Position numbers and translations under genes: made by a program. A stretch of DNA of 41,171 nucleotides from Phocaeicola sp. (GTDB lineage Bacteria; Bacteroidota; Bacteroidia; Bacteroidales; Bacteroidaceae): the NCBI GenBank assembly GCA_020026225.1, contig JAHHQU010000018.1:1-41171 (forward strand), read 5' to 3'. The notes under the pieces were generated by a model. It ran no database searches. It had not been told where the DNA came from and was given only the letters and a program-made list of their open reading frames with translations. Positions within the stretch are counted from its first letter, which is position 1. Each line of letters starts with the position of its first letter. Positions 16,485 through 24,655 of this stretch are shown piece after piece.

Positions 16485-17570
16485 ATGGCATTTGAAGCAA
16501 CAAAAAAAGAATGGGGCGAGCTTTATGCATTTTTCCGCCTGTTGGCCGATGGGCATGTTTGTGCTGGAACCCCCGACTGTAAGAAAAATGAATCACAGTG
16601 TATTCCTGTAGCGATGGTCCAACGTGAAGAACACGATGGTACCCGCCAATATATTGTAGAAAATGAAGAAATACACATTGTCGGTGAAAAGATAGACAAG
16701 CGTGTTCCGCGTGAAGATTTCGGCATCGTAGCTGATTTGGTGTTTCAGGCGATGAAGAATAGTCGTGAAAACGAGGTCACCTCACCAGATGGTGTTGAAG
16801 AATTTTTAGACGAAGTGGCGATTTTTGATTTGGAAGCCAAAACTGATGACCGTACGGATTTCTCAGTCGCTTTCTATGACGCTTCAGCTCCTTTGGTTGG
16901 CTTTTGTGTCCGCTCTCGCTTAGGCTTGATGATTCCGCTTATCGATGGAGGACGTACTGCTAACTTCAAGTTTGAACAGACGGGTGTGAAGTTTGCCGGA
17001 CCGACGGTCAACAAAATCAATGCGGAAGGAGAAGAAGATGATGTCACTTCACGTATGTTGATGATAGAACGTTTGGGAGGTGTCTTGAAATACAGTGACG
17101 TAGCCGACAAGGTGTTCCGTAGCAATCTTGCAATGATTGATTTGCACTTGGCTCGTGTATTGGCTGAAATGACACGTTTGATGTGGTTGGATGGAATGAC
17201 AAAGGTGACCGATCTGACTGCAGAAATCAAGAAAATAAATCCTTTGAAGATTAAGGATGAATTGATAAACAAACACGGATATTACGAATTCAAGATAAAA
17301 GAGTTCCTGTTGGCTTTGGCTACAGGAATGCGTCCTGCTAAATTGTATAACGGAACAGATTCTGCCATTGCAGGTTTCTTTTTCGTTACTGCGGAAGGCG
17401 AAGTGCTCTGCTATCAGCGTGCTTGGCGTCAGAACTTCGTGGATTTCTTGTTCAATAACAGTCGTTTTGAGAAGGGATCTACTGAAAAGGATAAGTATGG
17501 ATACTTGGAGCGTGAAAACAATGTGTATTACTTCAAGTTGAACCTGAAAATAGGTCTCTTGAAACGATAA
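16485..17570 (+). CDS. Orphan HpaII-family restriction-endonuclease homologue
   Basis: 361 residues from ATG 16485; the frame also contains TTG 16479. From memory of the HpaII family, three segments line up in order and spacing. The first is TDFSVAFYD...GFCVRSRLG (124-147), corresponding to the catalytic D...xK region. The second is GGRTANFKFE (155-164), the TNF segment. The third is a C-terminal stretch with CYQRAWR, NNSRFEKGST and YYFKLNLKI. Length matches HpaII (about 358). The position usually occupied by catalytic Lys is Arg143, so cleavage activity is in doubt. No DNA methyltransferase is adjacent; neighbours are a nitroreductase and a peptidase. It is a monocistronic unit with normal local base composition, so not obviously recent transfer. 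Confidence 0.75.
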   Translation: MAFEATKKEWGELYAFFRLLADGHVCAGTPDCKKNESQCIPVAMVQREEHDGTRQYIVENEEIHIVGEKIDKRVPREDFGIVADLVFQAMKNSRENEVTSPDGVEEFLDEVAIFDLEAKTDDRTDFSVAFYDASAPLVGFCVRSRLGLMIPLIDGGRTANFKFEQTGVKFAGPTVNKINAEGEEDDVTSRMLMIERLGGVLKYSDVADKVFRSNLAMIDLHLARVLAEMTRLMWLDGMTKVTDLTAEIKKINPLKIKDELINKHGYYEFKIKEFLLALATGMRPAKLYNGTDSAIAGFFFVTAEGEVLCYQRAWRQNFVDFLFNNSRFEKGSTEKDKYGYLERENNVYYFKLNLKIGLLKR

Positions 17571-17604
17571 AAGGCTTTCCTTTTTGAGGAATGGTCTAAG
17601 GGAG

Positions 17605-17645
17605 AAGGCTGTATATCATCGGTTGGATGATGTACAGCCTTTTTG
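17605..17645 (+). terminator. Terminator of the HpaII-like gene
   Basis: AAGGCTGTATATCATC (17605-17620) pairs with the inverted arm ending at 17642 (GATGATGTACAGCCTT) with one wobble and one short loop, followed by a T run. It lies 35 bases after the stop codon. Confidence 0.85.
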
Positions 17646-17880
17646 TATGCAGGGCAGCGTGAGTTCCTCGGTTGGAGAGTTCGTAGCTGGTTCGGTGACT
17701 TGCTTGAAGAATGTCGTTTGTCTAACTCGTAGCTCGTTTGACAGATTTATGCCGCACTCCTTGTTTTACTTGAGTTTTGTTTCCTGACCGATAAAATCTT
17801 ATCTTTGTAACTTCAAGTGTATGAGTACGTCATGAATCATGCATCAATCGTTTTATATCATTCATAAAAAACATATCTAC
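17646..17880 (+). other. Intergenic region and leader before the S9 peptidase
   Basis: No credible gene lies here. The stretch holds the promoter at 17776-17807 and a leader of about 65 bases that includes a four-codon ATG frame at 17821. The frame of the peptidase extends to ATG 17839, but the signal peptide begins at 17881. Confidence 0.6.
17776..17807 (+). promoter_or_regulatory. Consensus promoter of the S9 peptidase gene
   Basis: TTTG (17776-17779), a 20-base spacer and TATCTTTG (17800-17807) match the Bacteroides promoter consensus completely, the best example in the window. Transcription should begin near 17814. Confidence 0.8.
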
Positions 17881-20577
17881 ATGAAAAAAAAGAACATTTT
17901 GGCAGTCGTCGCTTTGGTTGGATTGTCACCGAGTATGGCACAGACTACAGGAAGAAGCCTGAAAGTAGATGATTTGGTGGCTTGGCAGCGAATCACGCAA
18001 CAGGAAATTGCAGATAATGGAGAATGGGTAGCTTGTAAAATGGAACCTTGGAAAGGGGATGCTACTGTCTTTCTTTATGGGAAAAAAGGGAAGGAAGTGG
18101 CAACGTTTCCTGCAGTTGATCGATTTCAGTTTTCTGCATCATCAGCTTATTTGTTGGTAGGTAAGAAACCGGAAATGGCCGTGGTTGAGGCTTTGAAGCT
18201 GAAAAAGGTGAAAGAGGACAAAATGCCGATGAATTCCTTGGTTCTTTATGCTGTGAAAGGGAAAAGTGAAAATATAGATTCTGTAAAGACTTATCAGATG
18301 GCTCAAGAAGCGGATTGGTTGGCTTACCAATGTGGTAGGAAAGATTCTACGCTTCATGTACGTTCTTTGGATGGAAGCGTTTCTTATTCATTTCCTTCGG
18401 TCGCTTCTTATGGTTTTGCCAAGAAAAGTGGAATGCTGTATTTTGAAGAAATAAAGAAGGATGTTCATCGGTTATATGTGCTGAATCCACAGGTGGGAAC
18501 TCCTGCTCTTCTTAAAGAAGGAAAAGGAATTTTTAAACAGATGGTATTTGATGACCAAGGACAGCATCTGGCTTTTTTATATGCGTCGGATAAGAAAACG
18601 GCTTATAAGGCAACTGAACTTTGGCTGTCGGAACATCAGCAGGCGGCTCAACAGGTCGTGACAGCCGGACATCCGTCATTACCTCAAGGGTGGGTGGTCA
18701 GCGAACATGGTCAATTGAATTTTTCAAGGACGGCATCGCGTCTCTTTTTTGGAACGTCACCGGAGCCCAGACAAAAGGATACCTTGCTACTGGCAGAGAA
18801 TCGTCCTTCCGTGCAGGTATGGAGTTGGGACGAACCGGTACAGTATACGGTGCAGCAATTCAATAAGGAGAAGGATTTGAAGAAAAGCTATGGAGCTGTT
18901 TACAATTTGAATCCCCAAACCGTTTACCAGTTGGCCACTGAAGAACAGCCGGAATTGTTGATTGGTAATGAAGGTGAGTCTGCTTATGCCGTAACTTCCA
19001 CTTCTCGTCCTTATTCTCTTTCATGGATGTGGGAAGGTCGTACACGTAGTGATTATGAAGTGGTCTCTTTGGAAAATGGTCAACGAAGATCCTTGGCAAA
19101 GGCTGACTACGGGGTTTATAAACTTTCTCCTGAAGGCAAGTATGCTTATTGGTATGCAGAGACCGACAGTTGCTGGTATACGCTGTCGTTGGTCGATGGA
19201 AAGAAGTATCAACTGACTACTCCTCAGACTTTTGTGGGATGGAATGAAGACAATGACGTTCCGAATTATCCAGAAGCCTATGGAGAAGCGGGATGGTCAG
19301 TTGGAGATGAAGCTATTTATTTGTACGGCCGCTATGATATTTGGAAGTTTGATCCAAGAGGGGAGAAGCAGCCGGTGAACGTGACTGTGAACGGACGAAA
19401 GAATCGAGTGGCCTATCGTATGGTGACTTTGGATGCAGAAGCTCGGGCGCTGGATCCTCAGTCTTTGTCATTGGTGAAAGGTACGAATGAAGTGACGAAG
19501 TCGGATGGTTATTACAGTTTGCGTTTGGCTAAGTCGGAAGCTCCAAAAGCTTTGTTGACCGGTGATTTCATGCTTTCTACATTGGTCAAGGCAAAAAAAG
19601 CCGATAAGGTGGTTTTCACGAAGGAGTCGTTTGAAATGTATCCTGATCTTTATTACTCCAATCTTGCGTTTAAAAAGTACGTTCAGTTGACGGAAGGCTA
19701 TAAACAGCAGGAAGGTATTCGTTGGGGAACAGCCGAATTAGTTTCGTGGACTTCTTTGGATGGTCGTAAATTAGAGGGAGTACTTTATAAGCCTGCGGAT
19801 TTTGATCCGAACAAGAAGTATCCGATGATTGTAAATTTCTATGAACGGAATGCTGAAACTTTTTTCAAGTATCGTATGCCGGAAGCTCATCGCTCTACGG
19901 TAGATTATCATTTGTACAACAGCAACGGGTACATTATCTTTAATCCCGATGTTCGTTATGTGGACGGACATCCGGGACAGAGTTGCTATAATTGCGTGAT
20001 GCCGGGCATTCAGATGATTCTTGATAAGGGATTTGTTGATGAGAAGGCAATAGGAGCACAAGGTCATAGCTGGGGAGGCTATCAAGTCGCTTATTTGGCT
20101 ACACGTACCCAATTGTTTGCTGCTATTGAATCGGGGGCTCCCGTTGTCAATATGTTCAGTGCTTATGGCGGGATTCGCTGGGGATCTGGATTGGCTCGTT
20201 CTTTCCAATATGAGCATACACAGAGCCGTTTGGGAACAACCCCATGGAACGGACCGGAAATCTATAAAGAGAATTCTCCGTTGTTCACCATGGATAAAGT
20301 ACAGACTCCTATCTTGATTTTACATAATGACAGTGATGGACATGTGCCTTGGTATCAAGGAATTGAATATTTTGTGGCCATGAAGCGTTTGGGTAAGCCT
20401 TGTTGGTTGTTGAATTATCCGGGTGAGCCGCACTGGCCGATGAAGATTCCTAATAAAGTGGACTTTCAAAAGCGTATGTTACAGTTCTTCAATCACTATT
20501 TGAAGAAGGAGGCGATGCCGCAATGGATGGAAGAAGGATTGCCGGCTGTAGACGAACCCTTTGAGTTAGGATATTGA
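17881..20577 (+). CDS. Exported prolyl-oligopeptidase-family (S9) serine peptidase
   Basis: 898 residues from ATG 17881, chosen because a standard signal peptide (KKKNILAVVALVGLSPSMAQ) follows; an upstream ATG at 17839 would bury it. Residues of about 30-600 form the beta-propeller. The C-terminal alpha/beta-hydrolase has the catalytic triad in family context: Ser730 in GHSWGGY, Asp819 in HNDSDGHVP and His851 in GEPHWPM. Such enzymes remove dipeptides or cleave short peptides in the periplasm. A second alternating Gly/Ala substrate loop is normal. It is monocistronic with a consensus promoter and strong terminator. Substrate specificity cannot be read from sequence. Confidence 0.92.
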   Translation: MKKKNILAVVALVGLSPSMAQTTGRSLKVDDLVAWQRITQQEIADNGEWVACKMEPWKGDATVFLYGKKGKEVATFPAVDRFQFSASSAYLLVGKKPEMAVVEALKLKKVKEDKMPMNSLVLYAVKGKSENIDSVKTYQMAQEADWLAYQCGRKDSTLHVRSLDGSVSYSFPSVASYGFAKKSGMLYFEEIKKDVHRLYVLNPQVGTPALLKEGKGIFKQMVFDDQGQHLAFLYASDKKTAYKATELWLSEHQQAAQQVVTAGHPSLPQGWVVSEHGQLNFSRTASRLFFGTSPEPRQKDTLLLAENRPSVQVWSWDEPVQYTVQQFNKEKDLKKSYGAVYNLNPQTVYQLATEEQPELLIGNEGESAYAVTSTSRPYSLSWMWEGRTRSDYEVVSLENGQRRSLAKADYGVYKLSPEGKYAYWYAETDSCWYTLSLVDGKKYQLTTPQTFVGWNEDNDVPNYPEAYGEAGWSVGDEAIYLYGRYDIWKFDPRGEKQPVNVTVNGRKNRVAYRMVTLDAEARALDPQSLSLVKGTNEVTKSDGYYSLRLAKSEAPKALLTGDFMLSTLVKAKKADKVVFTKESFEMYPDLYYSNLAFKKYVQLTEGYKQQEGIRWGTAELVSWTSLDGRKLEGVLYKPADFDPNKKYPMIVNFYERNAETFFKYRMPEAHRSTVDYHLYNSNGYIIFNPDVRYVDGHPGQSCYNCVMPGIQMILDKGFVDEKAIGAQGHSWGGYQVAYLATRTQLFAAIESGAPVVNMFSAYGGIRWGSGLARSFQYEHTQSRLGTTPWNGPEIYKENSPLFTMDKVQTPILILHNDSDGHVPWYQGIEYFVAMKRLGKPCWLLNYPGEPHWPMKIPNKVDFQKRMLQFFNHYLKKEAMPQWMEEGLPAVDEPFELGY

Positions 20578-20596
20578 TTCTTGTTCTTGCAAAATA

Positions 20597-20636
20597 AAAG
20601 GTGTCTTGAATGTAATTTTCAAGACACCTTTTTATT
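20597..20636. terminator. Bidirectional terminator between the S9 peptidase and the amylase
   Basis: AAAGGTGTCTTGAA (20597-20610) pairs with TTCAAGACACCTTT (20618-20631), with A residues before and T residues after, so it serves both convergent genes. Confidence 0.9.
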
Positions 20637-20650
20637 TTGATAATTAAGGT

Positions 20651-22351
20651 TTATACCAATTTAATTTTCAAAATCTTACCGTAGCTTGCGGGAAGATCAA
20701 AAGTGGTTGGTTCTTTGTATGTGAAGGAAATCTCTTCTTTCTTTCCTGTCAGCAAATCTTCTGCTTTGCATTTTTCAAGGCAAGGCATCTGTAGGTAGTT
20801 GAAGGCATGTTCTGGCAAATTGACGGAAACTGTCATTGGAAAGTCTCCGAAGTTAGCGACTATCAACAATACTTCATCTTTGTATTTGCGCAGGAAGGCA
20901 TATTGCTTGGACTCGTTCAATTGCCAATTGTTATGGTTCACATACATCAAATCGAAGAATTCGCCATTGCTTAATGCTTTTTCCTTGTTGCAGAGATTCA
21001 GTAGCGTTTTGTAAAACTTGCGGATTTCTTTTTCATCCTTTGTCAAGTGTACCATGTTGAACTTACCTTCATTGTTCCAACGGCGTACACAATCCACACT
21101 CCAATAATCGAAGATGGTAGTTCGTCCGTCTCGACCGCTGAAACCTTCTTGTTCCATACCTGGCTCTCCTAATTCTTGTCCGAAGTAAATCATCATCGGG
21201 TTGGTATTCATACAAGAAGAAACAATCATGGCCGGGAATGCTCGTTTCGCATCACCGATGAAGAAGTCTGAAGCGATGCGCTGTTCGTCATGATTTTCAA
21301 GGAAATTAAGCATGTGGTCTTGAATGTCGTTCACACTCTGCCAGCAGTGGGTAATATTGGTTGCAGGTGCCTGCCCGCAGGTGATGGCTCGTAAGGTGTC
21401 GTACAATCCTACTTTGTCATATAGATAATCAAAATGACCGTTGAAGATGTAGTTTCGGTATTCGTTAGGATTGTAAACTTCAGCTATGAAGATGAGGTCC
21501 GGGTACGCTTTTTTAACTTGCGGAATGCACCATCCCCAGAATTCGCAAGGAACCATTTCTGCCATATCACAGCGGAATCCGTCGATGCCTTTGGATGCCC
21601 AGTAAAGGAGGATGTCACACATCTTCTTCCAGGTGTCCGGTATAGGGTTGAAATGACATCCGCTGTTATGGATATAATCCACTCCATAATTCAGCTTGAT
21701 GGTTTCATACCAGTCGTTCACATTGGGCCAAGCGTCGAAACGGTTGTTACCTGTTGCTTTCGCTGGATTTTCTACATAACTTCCGGCCTTTTCATCGAAT
21801 AAATTGATTTGTCCTTGAAGTTGCTGTCCTGGAATATAATAGAAATTGTTGTTCGGGTTAAATGCTTCGTTGGTACAATCATCTTCTCCCAAGTCTTTCA
21901 CTCCTTCCGGTTTGGCTAAGGAATGATATTGGCGAGCCACATGGTTAGGAACAAAGTCAATAATCATCTTTAGTTTGCTCTTGTGGGTACGGGCAACCAA
22001 TTCTTCGAACTCCTTCATTCGTTGTTCTACATTGACCGCCAAATCAGGGTCGATGTCATAATAATCTTTAATGGCATACGGAGAGCCTGCTTTGCCTTTT
22101 ACTACGGCAGGATGATCTTTCTCCAAACCATATTGAGTATAATCCGTTTGGGTGGCATGAGCGATGATGCCGGTGTACCAGATGTGGGTAGCACCTAATT
22201 TTTTGATTTCTTCCAAAGCTTTGGAAGTAAAGTCATTCATTTTCCCGCAGCCATTCTCTTTCATGCTGCCGTTGGTGAGATGTTCTTTTTGTTGATTGCC
22301 GAATAAGCGGGTGAACACTTGATAAATAATCATCTTTTCGTTTGTATTCAT
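20651..22351 (-). CDS. Cytoplasmic alpha-amylase-family glycoside hydrolase (GH13)
   Basis: This 566-residue protein lacks a signal peptide. The four GH13 signature regions are present: DFVPNHV (132-138), GFRCDMAEM with nucleophile Asp262, AEVYNP with acid/base Glu291, and FLENHDEQ with Asp355. The C-terminal beta-sandwich starts at about 480. It should act inside the cell on alpha-1,4-glucans such as glycogen or imported maltooligosaccharides. It is not in a Sus-type locus here. It is monocistronic on the minus strand with a TATATTTG box 85 bases upstream. Confidence 0.92.
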   Translation of the reverse strand: MNTNEKMIIYQVFTRLFGNQQKEHLTNGSMKENGCGKMNDFTSKALEEIKKLGATHIWYTGIIAHATQTDYTQYGLEKDHPAVVKGKAGSPYAIKDYYDIDPDLAVNVEQRMKEFEELVARTHKSKLKMIIDFVPNHVARQYHSLAKPEGVKDLGEDDCTNEAFNPNNNFYYIPGQQLQGQINLFDEKAGSYVENPAKATGNNRFDAWPNVNDWYETIKLNYGVDYIHNSGCHFNPIPDTWKKMCDILLYWASKGIDGFRCDMAEMVPCEFWGWCIPQVKKAYPDLIFIAEVYNPNEYRNYIFNGHFDYLYDKVGLYDTLRAITCGQAPATNITHCWQSVNDIQDHMLNFLENHDEQRIASDFFIGDAKRAFPAMIVSSCMNTNPMMIYFGQELGEPGMEQEGFSGRDGRTTIFDYWSVDCVRRWNNEGKFNMVHLTKDEKEIRKFYKTLLNLCNKEKALSNGEFFDLMYVNHNNWQLNESKQYAFLRKYKDEVLLIVANFGDFPMTVSVNLPEHAFNYLQMPCLEKCKAEDLLTGKKEEISFTYKEPTTFDLPASYGKILKIKLV

Positions 22352-22435
22352 AGTGTATGTAGTTTTTATAAGGTTTATAGCCGATATCTACCGGAAAGGA
22401 AGAAATCGGTATGTGTCTTTAATGATTAGCGTAGG

Positions 22436-22467
22436 CAAATATAACAAAAGAAATGAAAAAGAAGAAA
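22436..22467 (-). promoter_or_regulatory. Promoter of the GH13 gene
   Basis: On the minus strand, TATATTTG (22443 to 22436) is an exact -7 match, and TTTC at 22467 to 22464 lies 20 bases upstream as a near -33. The leader would be about 80 bases. Confidence 0.55.
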
Positions 22468-22523
22468 TGGAAACGATTAGTTTCTATGTTGGCAGTTTGG
22501 ATACTGCCTGTTGAATAAAGAAA

Positions 22524-22568
22524 AAGCAGAGTTCCATTATCCGTTCAAGAACGAAGGGGACTCTGCTT
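22524..22568 (-). terminator. Terminator of fabD
   Basis: AAGCAGAGTTCC (22524-22535) pairs with GGGGACTCTGCTT (22556-22568) around a 20-base loop. Read on the minus strand it ends in a T-rich tract, about 50 bases after the fabD stop. Confidence 0.75.
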
Positions 22569-22616
22569 CTGTTATGATTTTCCATGCAACGATGTGCATG
22601 GAAGTAGAATTAGCTG

Positions 22617-23504
22617 TTAGGCAATGCCGTGAACATTGGCAGTCTTATCTATCTTTTTGATCAGACCTTGCAATACAGCTCCCGGACCACATTCAATGAA
22701 CTCATCTGCTCCGTCTGCAATCATGTTCTGAACGGTTTGAGTCCAACGAACGGAAGAAGTAAGTTGAGCTACTAAGTTTGCTTTGATTTCAGCAGGGTCT
22801 GTATGAGGTTTTGCATCTACATTTTGGTAAATAGGACATTTCGGGGTATGGATCTCTGTGGCGTTGATTGCAGCTTCCAATTCTACTTTTGCTGGGTTCA
22901 TCAATGGAGAATGGAAGGCTCCGCTCACTTTTAATGGAAGAGCACGTTTTGCACCGGCAGCTTTCATCAGTTCACATGCCTTATTGATTCCTTCAATAGA
23001 ACCAGAGATAACGATTTGACCCGGGCAGTTGAAGTTGGCTGCAACACAAACTTCGCCTTCCGCTGCAACTGAAGCACAGATTTCTTCTACTTTTTCGTCT
23101 GGCAAAGCGATGATGGCCGCCATGGTAGAAGGCTGCAATTCGCAAGCTTTCTGCATAGCCAAAGCACGTGCATAAACCAGCTTTAATCCGTCTTCAAAAG
23201 AGAGTGCACCGGCTGCAACCAAAGCTGAGAATTCTCCCAAAGAGTGACCGGCTGTCATTTCAGGCTTGAATTCTTCGCCCAAGCAGAGAGCTGAAATCAC
23301 TGAGTGCAAGAAAACTGCAGGTTGAGTTACTTTTGTCTGGCGAAGGTCTTCGTCTGTACCTTCAAACATGATATCGGTAATTCTGAAACCTAATATTTCG
23401 TTGGCCTTTTCAAACAATTCTTTGGCAAGAGCCGAATTTTCGTATAAATCTTTGCCCATTCCTACGAATTGAGCTCCTTGTCCAGGGAATACAAATGCTT
23501 TCAT
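22617..23504 (-). CDS. fabD: Malonyl-CoA:acyl-carrier-protein transacylase
   Basis: This 295-residue protein has the FabD hallmarks: FPGQGAQFVGMG at the N-terminus, nucleophile Ser88 in GHSLGEFSA, a QPAVFLHSV substrate segment and His in SGAFHSPLM. It moves malonyl from CoA to ACP to start type II fatty-acid synthesis. It lies 54 bases downstream of thiD and has its own -7 box in that gap, so it may be read both from thiD and independently. A terminator follows. Confidence 0.95.
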   Translation of the reverse strand: MKAFVFPGQGAQFVGMGKDLYENSALAKELFEKANEILGFRITDIMFEGTDEDLRQTKVTQPAVFLHSVISALCLGEEFKPEMTAGHSLGEFSALVAAGALSFEDGLKLVYARALAMQKACELQPSTMAAIIALPDEKVEEICASVAAEGEVCVAANFNCPGQIVISGSIEGINKACELMKAAGAKRALPLKVSGAFHSPLMNPAKVELEAAINATEIHTPKCPIYQNVDAKPHTDPAEIKANLVAQLTSSVRWTQTVQNMIADGADEFIECGPGAVLQGLIKKIDKTANVHGIA

Positions 23505-23533
23505 AAGTCTTTTTATTTATAGATGTTTGTATG

Positions 23534-23541
23534 CAAAGGTA
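23534..23541 (-). promoter_or_regulatory. -7 element of fabD
   Basis: Read on the minus strand this is TACCTTTG, an exact match, 30 bases before the fabD ATG. It sits in the short thiD-fabD gap. Confidence 0.6.
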
Positions 23542-23558
23542 ATGATTCTTTCGACATA

Positions 23559-24392
23559 TTACTCTTTTTCTGTTAAAATGTGCATAGGTACCGGTGAATA
23601 GAAATGGTTCAGCGGACCGTGACCTTCTCCTATATGAACATCTTTTCCTGCACAAATGCCTTTGTAAACAAACTCTTTACCGTGTTCTACGGCTTTTTCA
23701 ATGGATTCTCCTAATGAGAGGAAGGTGGCTATGGCAGAAGATAGACTGCATCCTGTGCCATGTGTGTTTTGGCTTTCTACCAGGTGAGCACTGAATAAAT
23801 AAGGCTCTTCCTGTTGTTTGACTTGTAGGACATCGATCATTTCACCACCTTCTAAATGGCCTCCTTTGATTAATACCGCTCTGCAACCGAACTGGAGGAG
23901 TTCTTTTGCTGCTTTCTTCATGTCTTCTACCGTCTTGACAGGATGGTTTGCCAGTATTTCTGCTTCACTTAAATTGGGAGTTATTAGTTCGGCAAGTGGA
24001 ATAAGTTCATCGATAAGGGTACGGATAGCAGTCTTTTCTATCAAACGGCATCCGCTGGTGGAAACCATTACAGGATCGAATACAATATGCTGAGGATTGA
24101 ATTCTTTTAATGAAGCGGCAATAGTGCGGATGATTTCTACATCGTTGACCATTCCTATTTTTACGGAATTCGGACGGATGTCGGTCATTACTGCTTTGAT
24201 TTGATTGCCCACAAATAGAGGGGGAATGGGGTGGATGCCTTCTACTCCACAAGTATTTTGAACGGTAATGGCTGTGATTGCACTTGCTGCATAGGCACCT
24301 AAAGCTGAGATACTTTTGATGTCGGCTTGAATTCCAGCACCACCGCTGCAGTCGGAACCTGCTATGGTTAGTACGCAAGGATATTTTTTCAT
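23559..24392 (-). CDS. thiD: Hydroxymethylpyrimidine/phosphomethylpyrimidine kinase
   Basis: 277 residues from ATG 24392; the frame extends nine codons further to 24419, but that start would lie inside the promoter box. The ThiD sequence is clear: TIAGSDCSGGAGIQADIK at the N-terminus, ALGAYAASAITAIT, the DPVMVSTSG segment, and HGTGCSLSSAIA with the anion-hole GTGC near the C-terminus. It phosphorylates HMP and HMP-P for thiamine synthesis. No other thi gene and no visible TPP riboswitch accompany it, so it may serve salvage. Confidence 0.93.
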   Translation of the reverse strand: MKKYPCVLTIAGSDCSGGAGIQADIKSISALGAYAASAITAITVQNTCGVEGIHPIPPLFVGNQIKAVMTDIRPNSVKIGMVNDVEIIRTIAASLKEFNPQHIVFDPVMVSTSGCRLIEKTAIRTLIDELIPLAELITPNLSEAEILANHPVKTVEDMKKAAKELLQFGCRAVLIKGGHLEGGEMIDVLQVKQQEEPYLFSAHLVESQNTHGTGCSLSSAIATFLSLGESIEKAVEHGKEFVYKGICAGKDVHIGEGHGPLNHFYSPVPMHILTEKE

Positions 24393-24416
24393 AATGCTTC
24401 TTTGATTTATGTGGAA

Positions 24417-24424
24417 CAAATTTA
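24417..24424 (-). promoter_or_regulatory. -7 element of thiD
   Basis: On the minus strand this reads TAAATTTG, matching TAnnTTTG, 25 bases before ATG 24392. This supports the shorter ThiD start. The leader is too short to hold a TPP riboswitch. Confidence 0.6.
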
Positions 24425-24612
24425 TAAATAAAAAATGAACTTTTCTTGTGCTTTCATTTCTTTTCCTGTTTTAAAAAGGAGGTATCGGGAAAAGTTAGTC
24501 TTGAATGGTGGGATGATTTTTCAAGAAATATCTTTGATAAAGTTGCGTCTTTTGTTTTCGTAAAGGAAATTTTTCTTCTTGGGGGTGCAGGGGATATCTC
24601 TTTTTCAATCCA

Positions 24613-24620
24613 TATCTTTG
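24613..24620 (+). promoter_or_regulatory. -7 element of the C69/C1 peptidase operon
   Basis: TATCTTTG, an exact match, lies 36 bases before ATG 24656. A second TATCTTTA follows at 24624. No clear -33 element. Confidence 0.6.
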
Positions 24621-24655
24621 TTGTATCTTTAACGGCAAATTAACAATTTAAACCC

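Noticed and set aside
17584..17787. 67-codon frame after the HpaII-like gene
   Set aside because: It crosses the terminator stem at 17605-17645 and has no promoter or family resemblance.
22486..22510. GGCAGT/ACTGCC inverted repeat upstream of the GH13 gene, considered as an operator or sigma-54 site
   Set aside because: Six-base arms only, and the spacing does not give a -24/-12 sigma-54 promoter; insufficient evidence.
24393..24655. TPP riboswitch before thiD
   Set aside because: The promoter box is only 25 bases from the start codon, leaving no room for a THI-box aptamer, and no THI-box sequence was seen.
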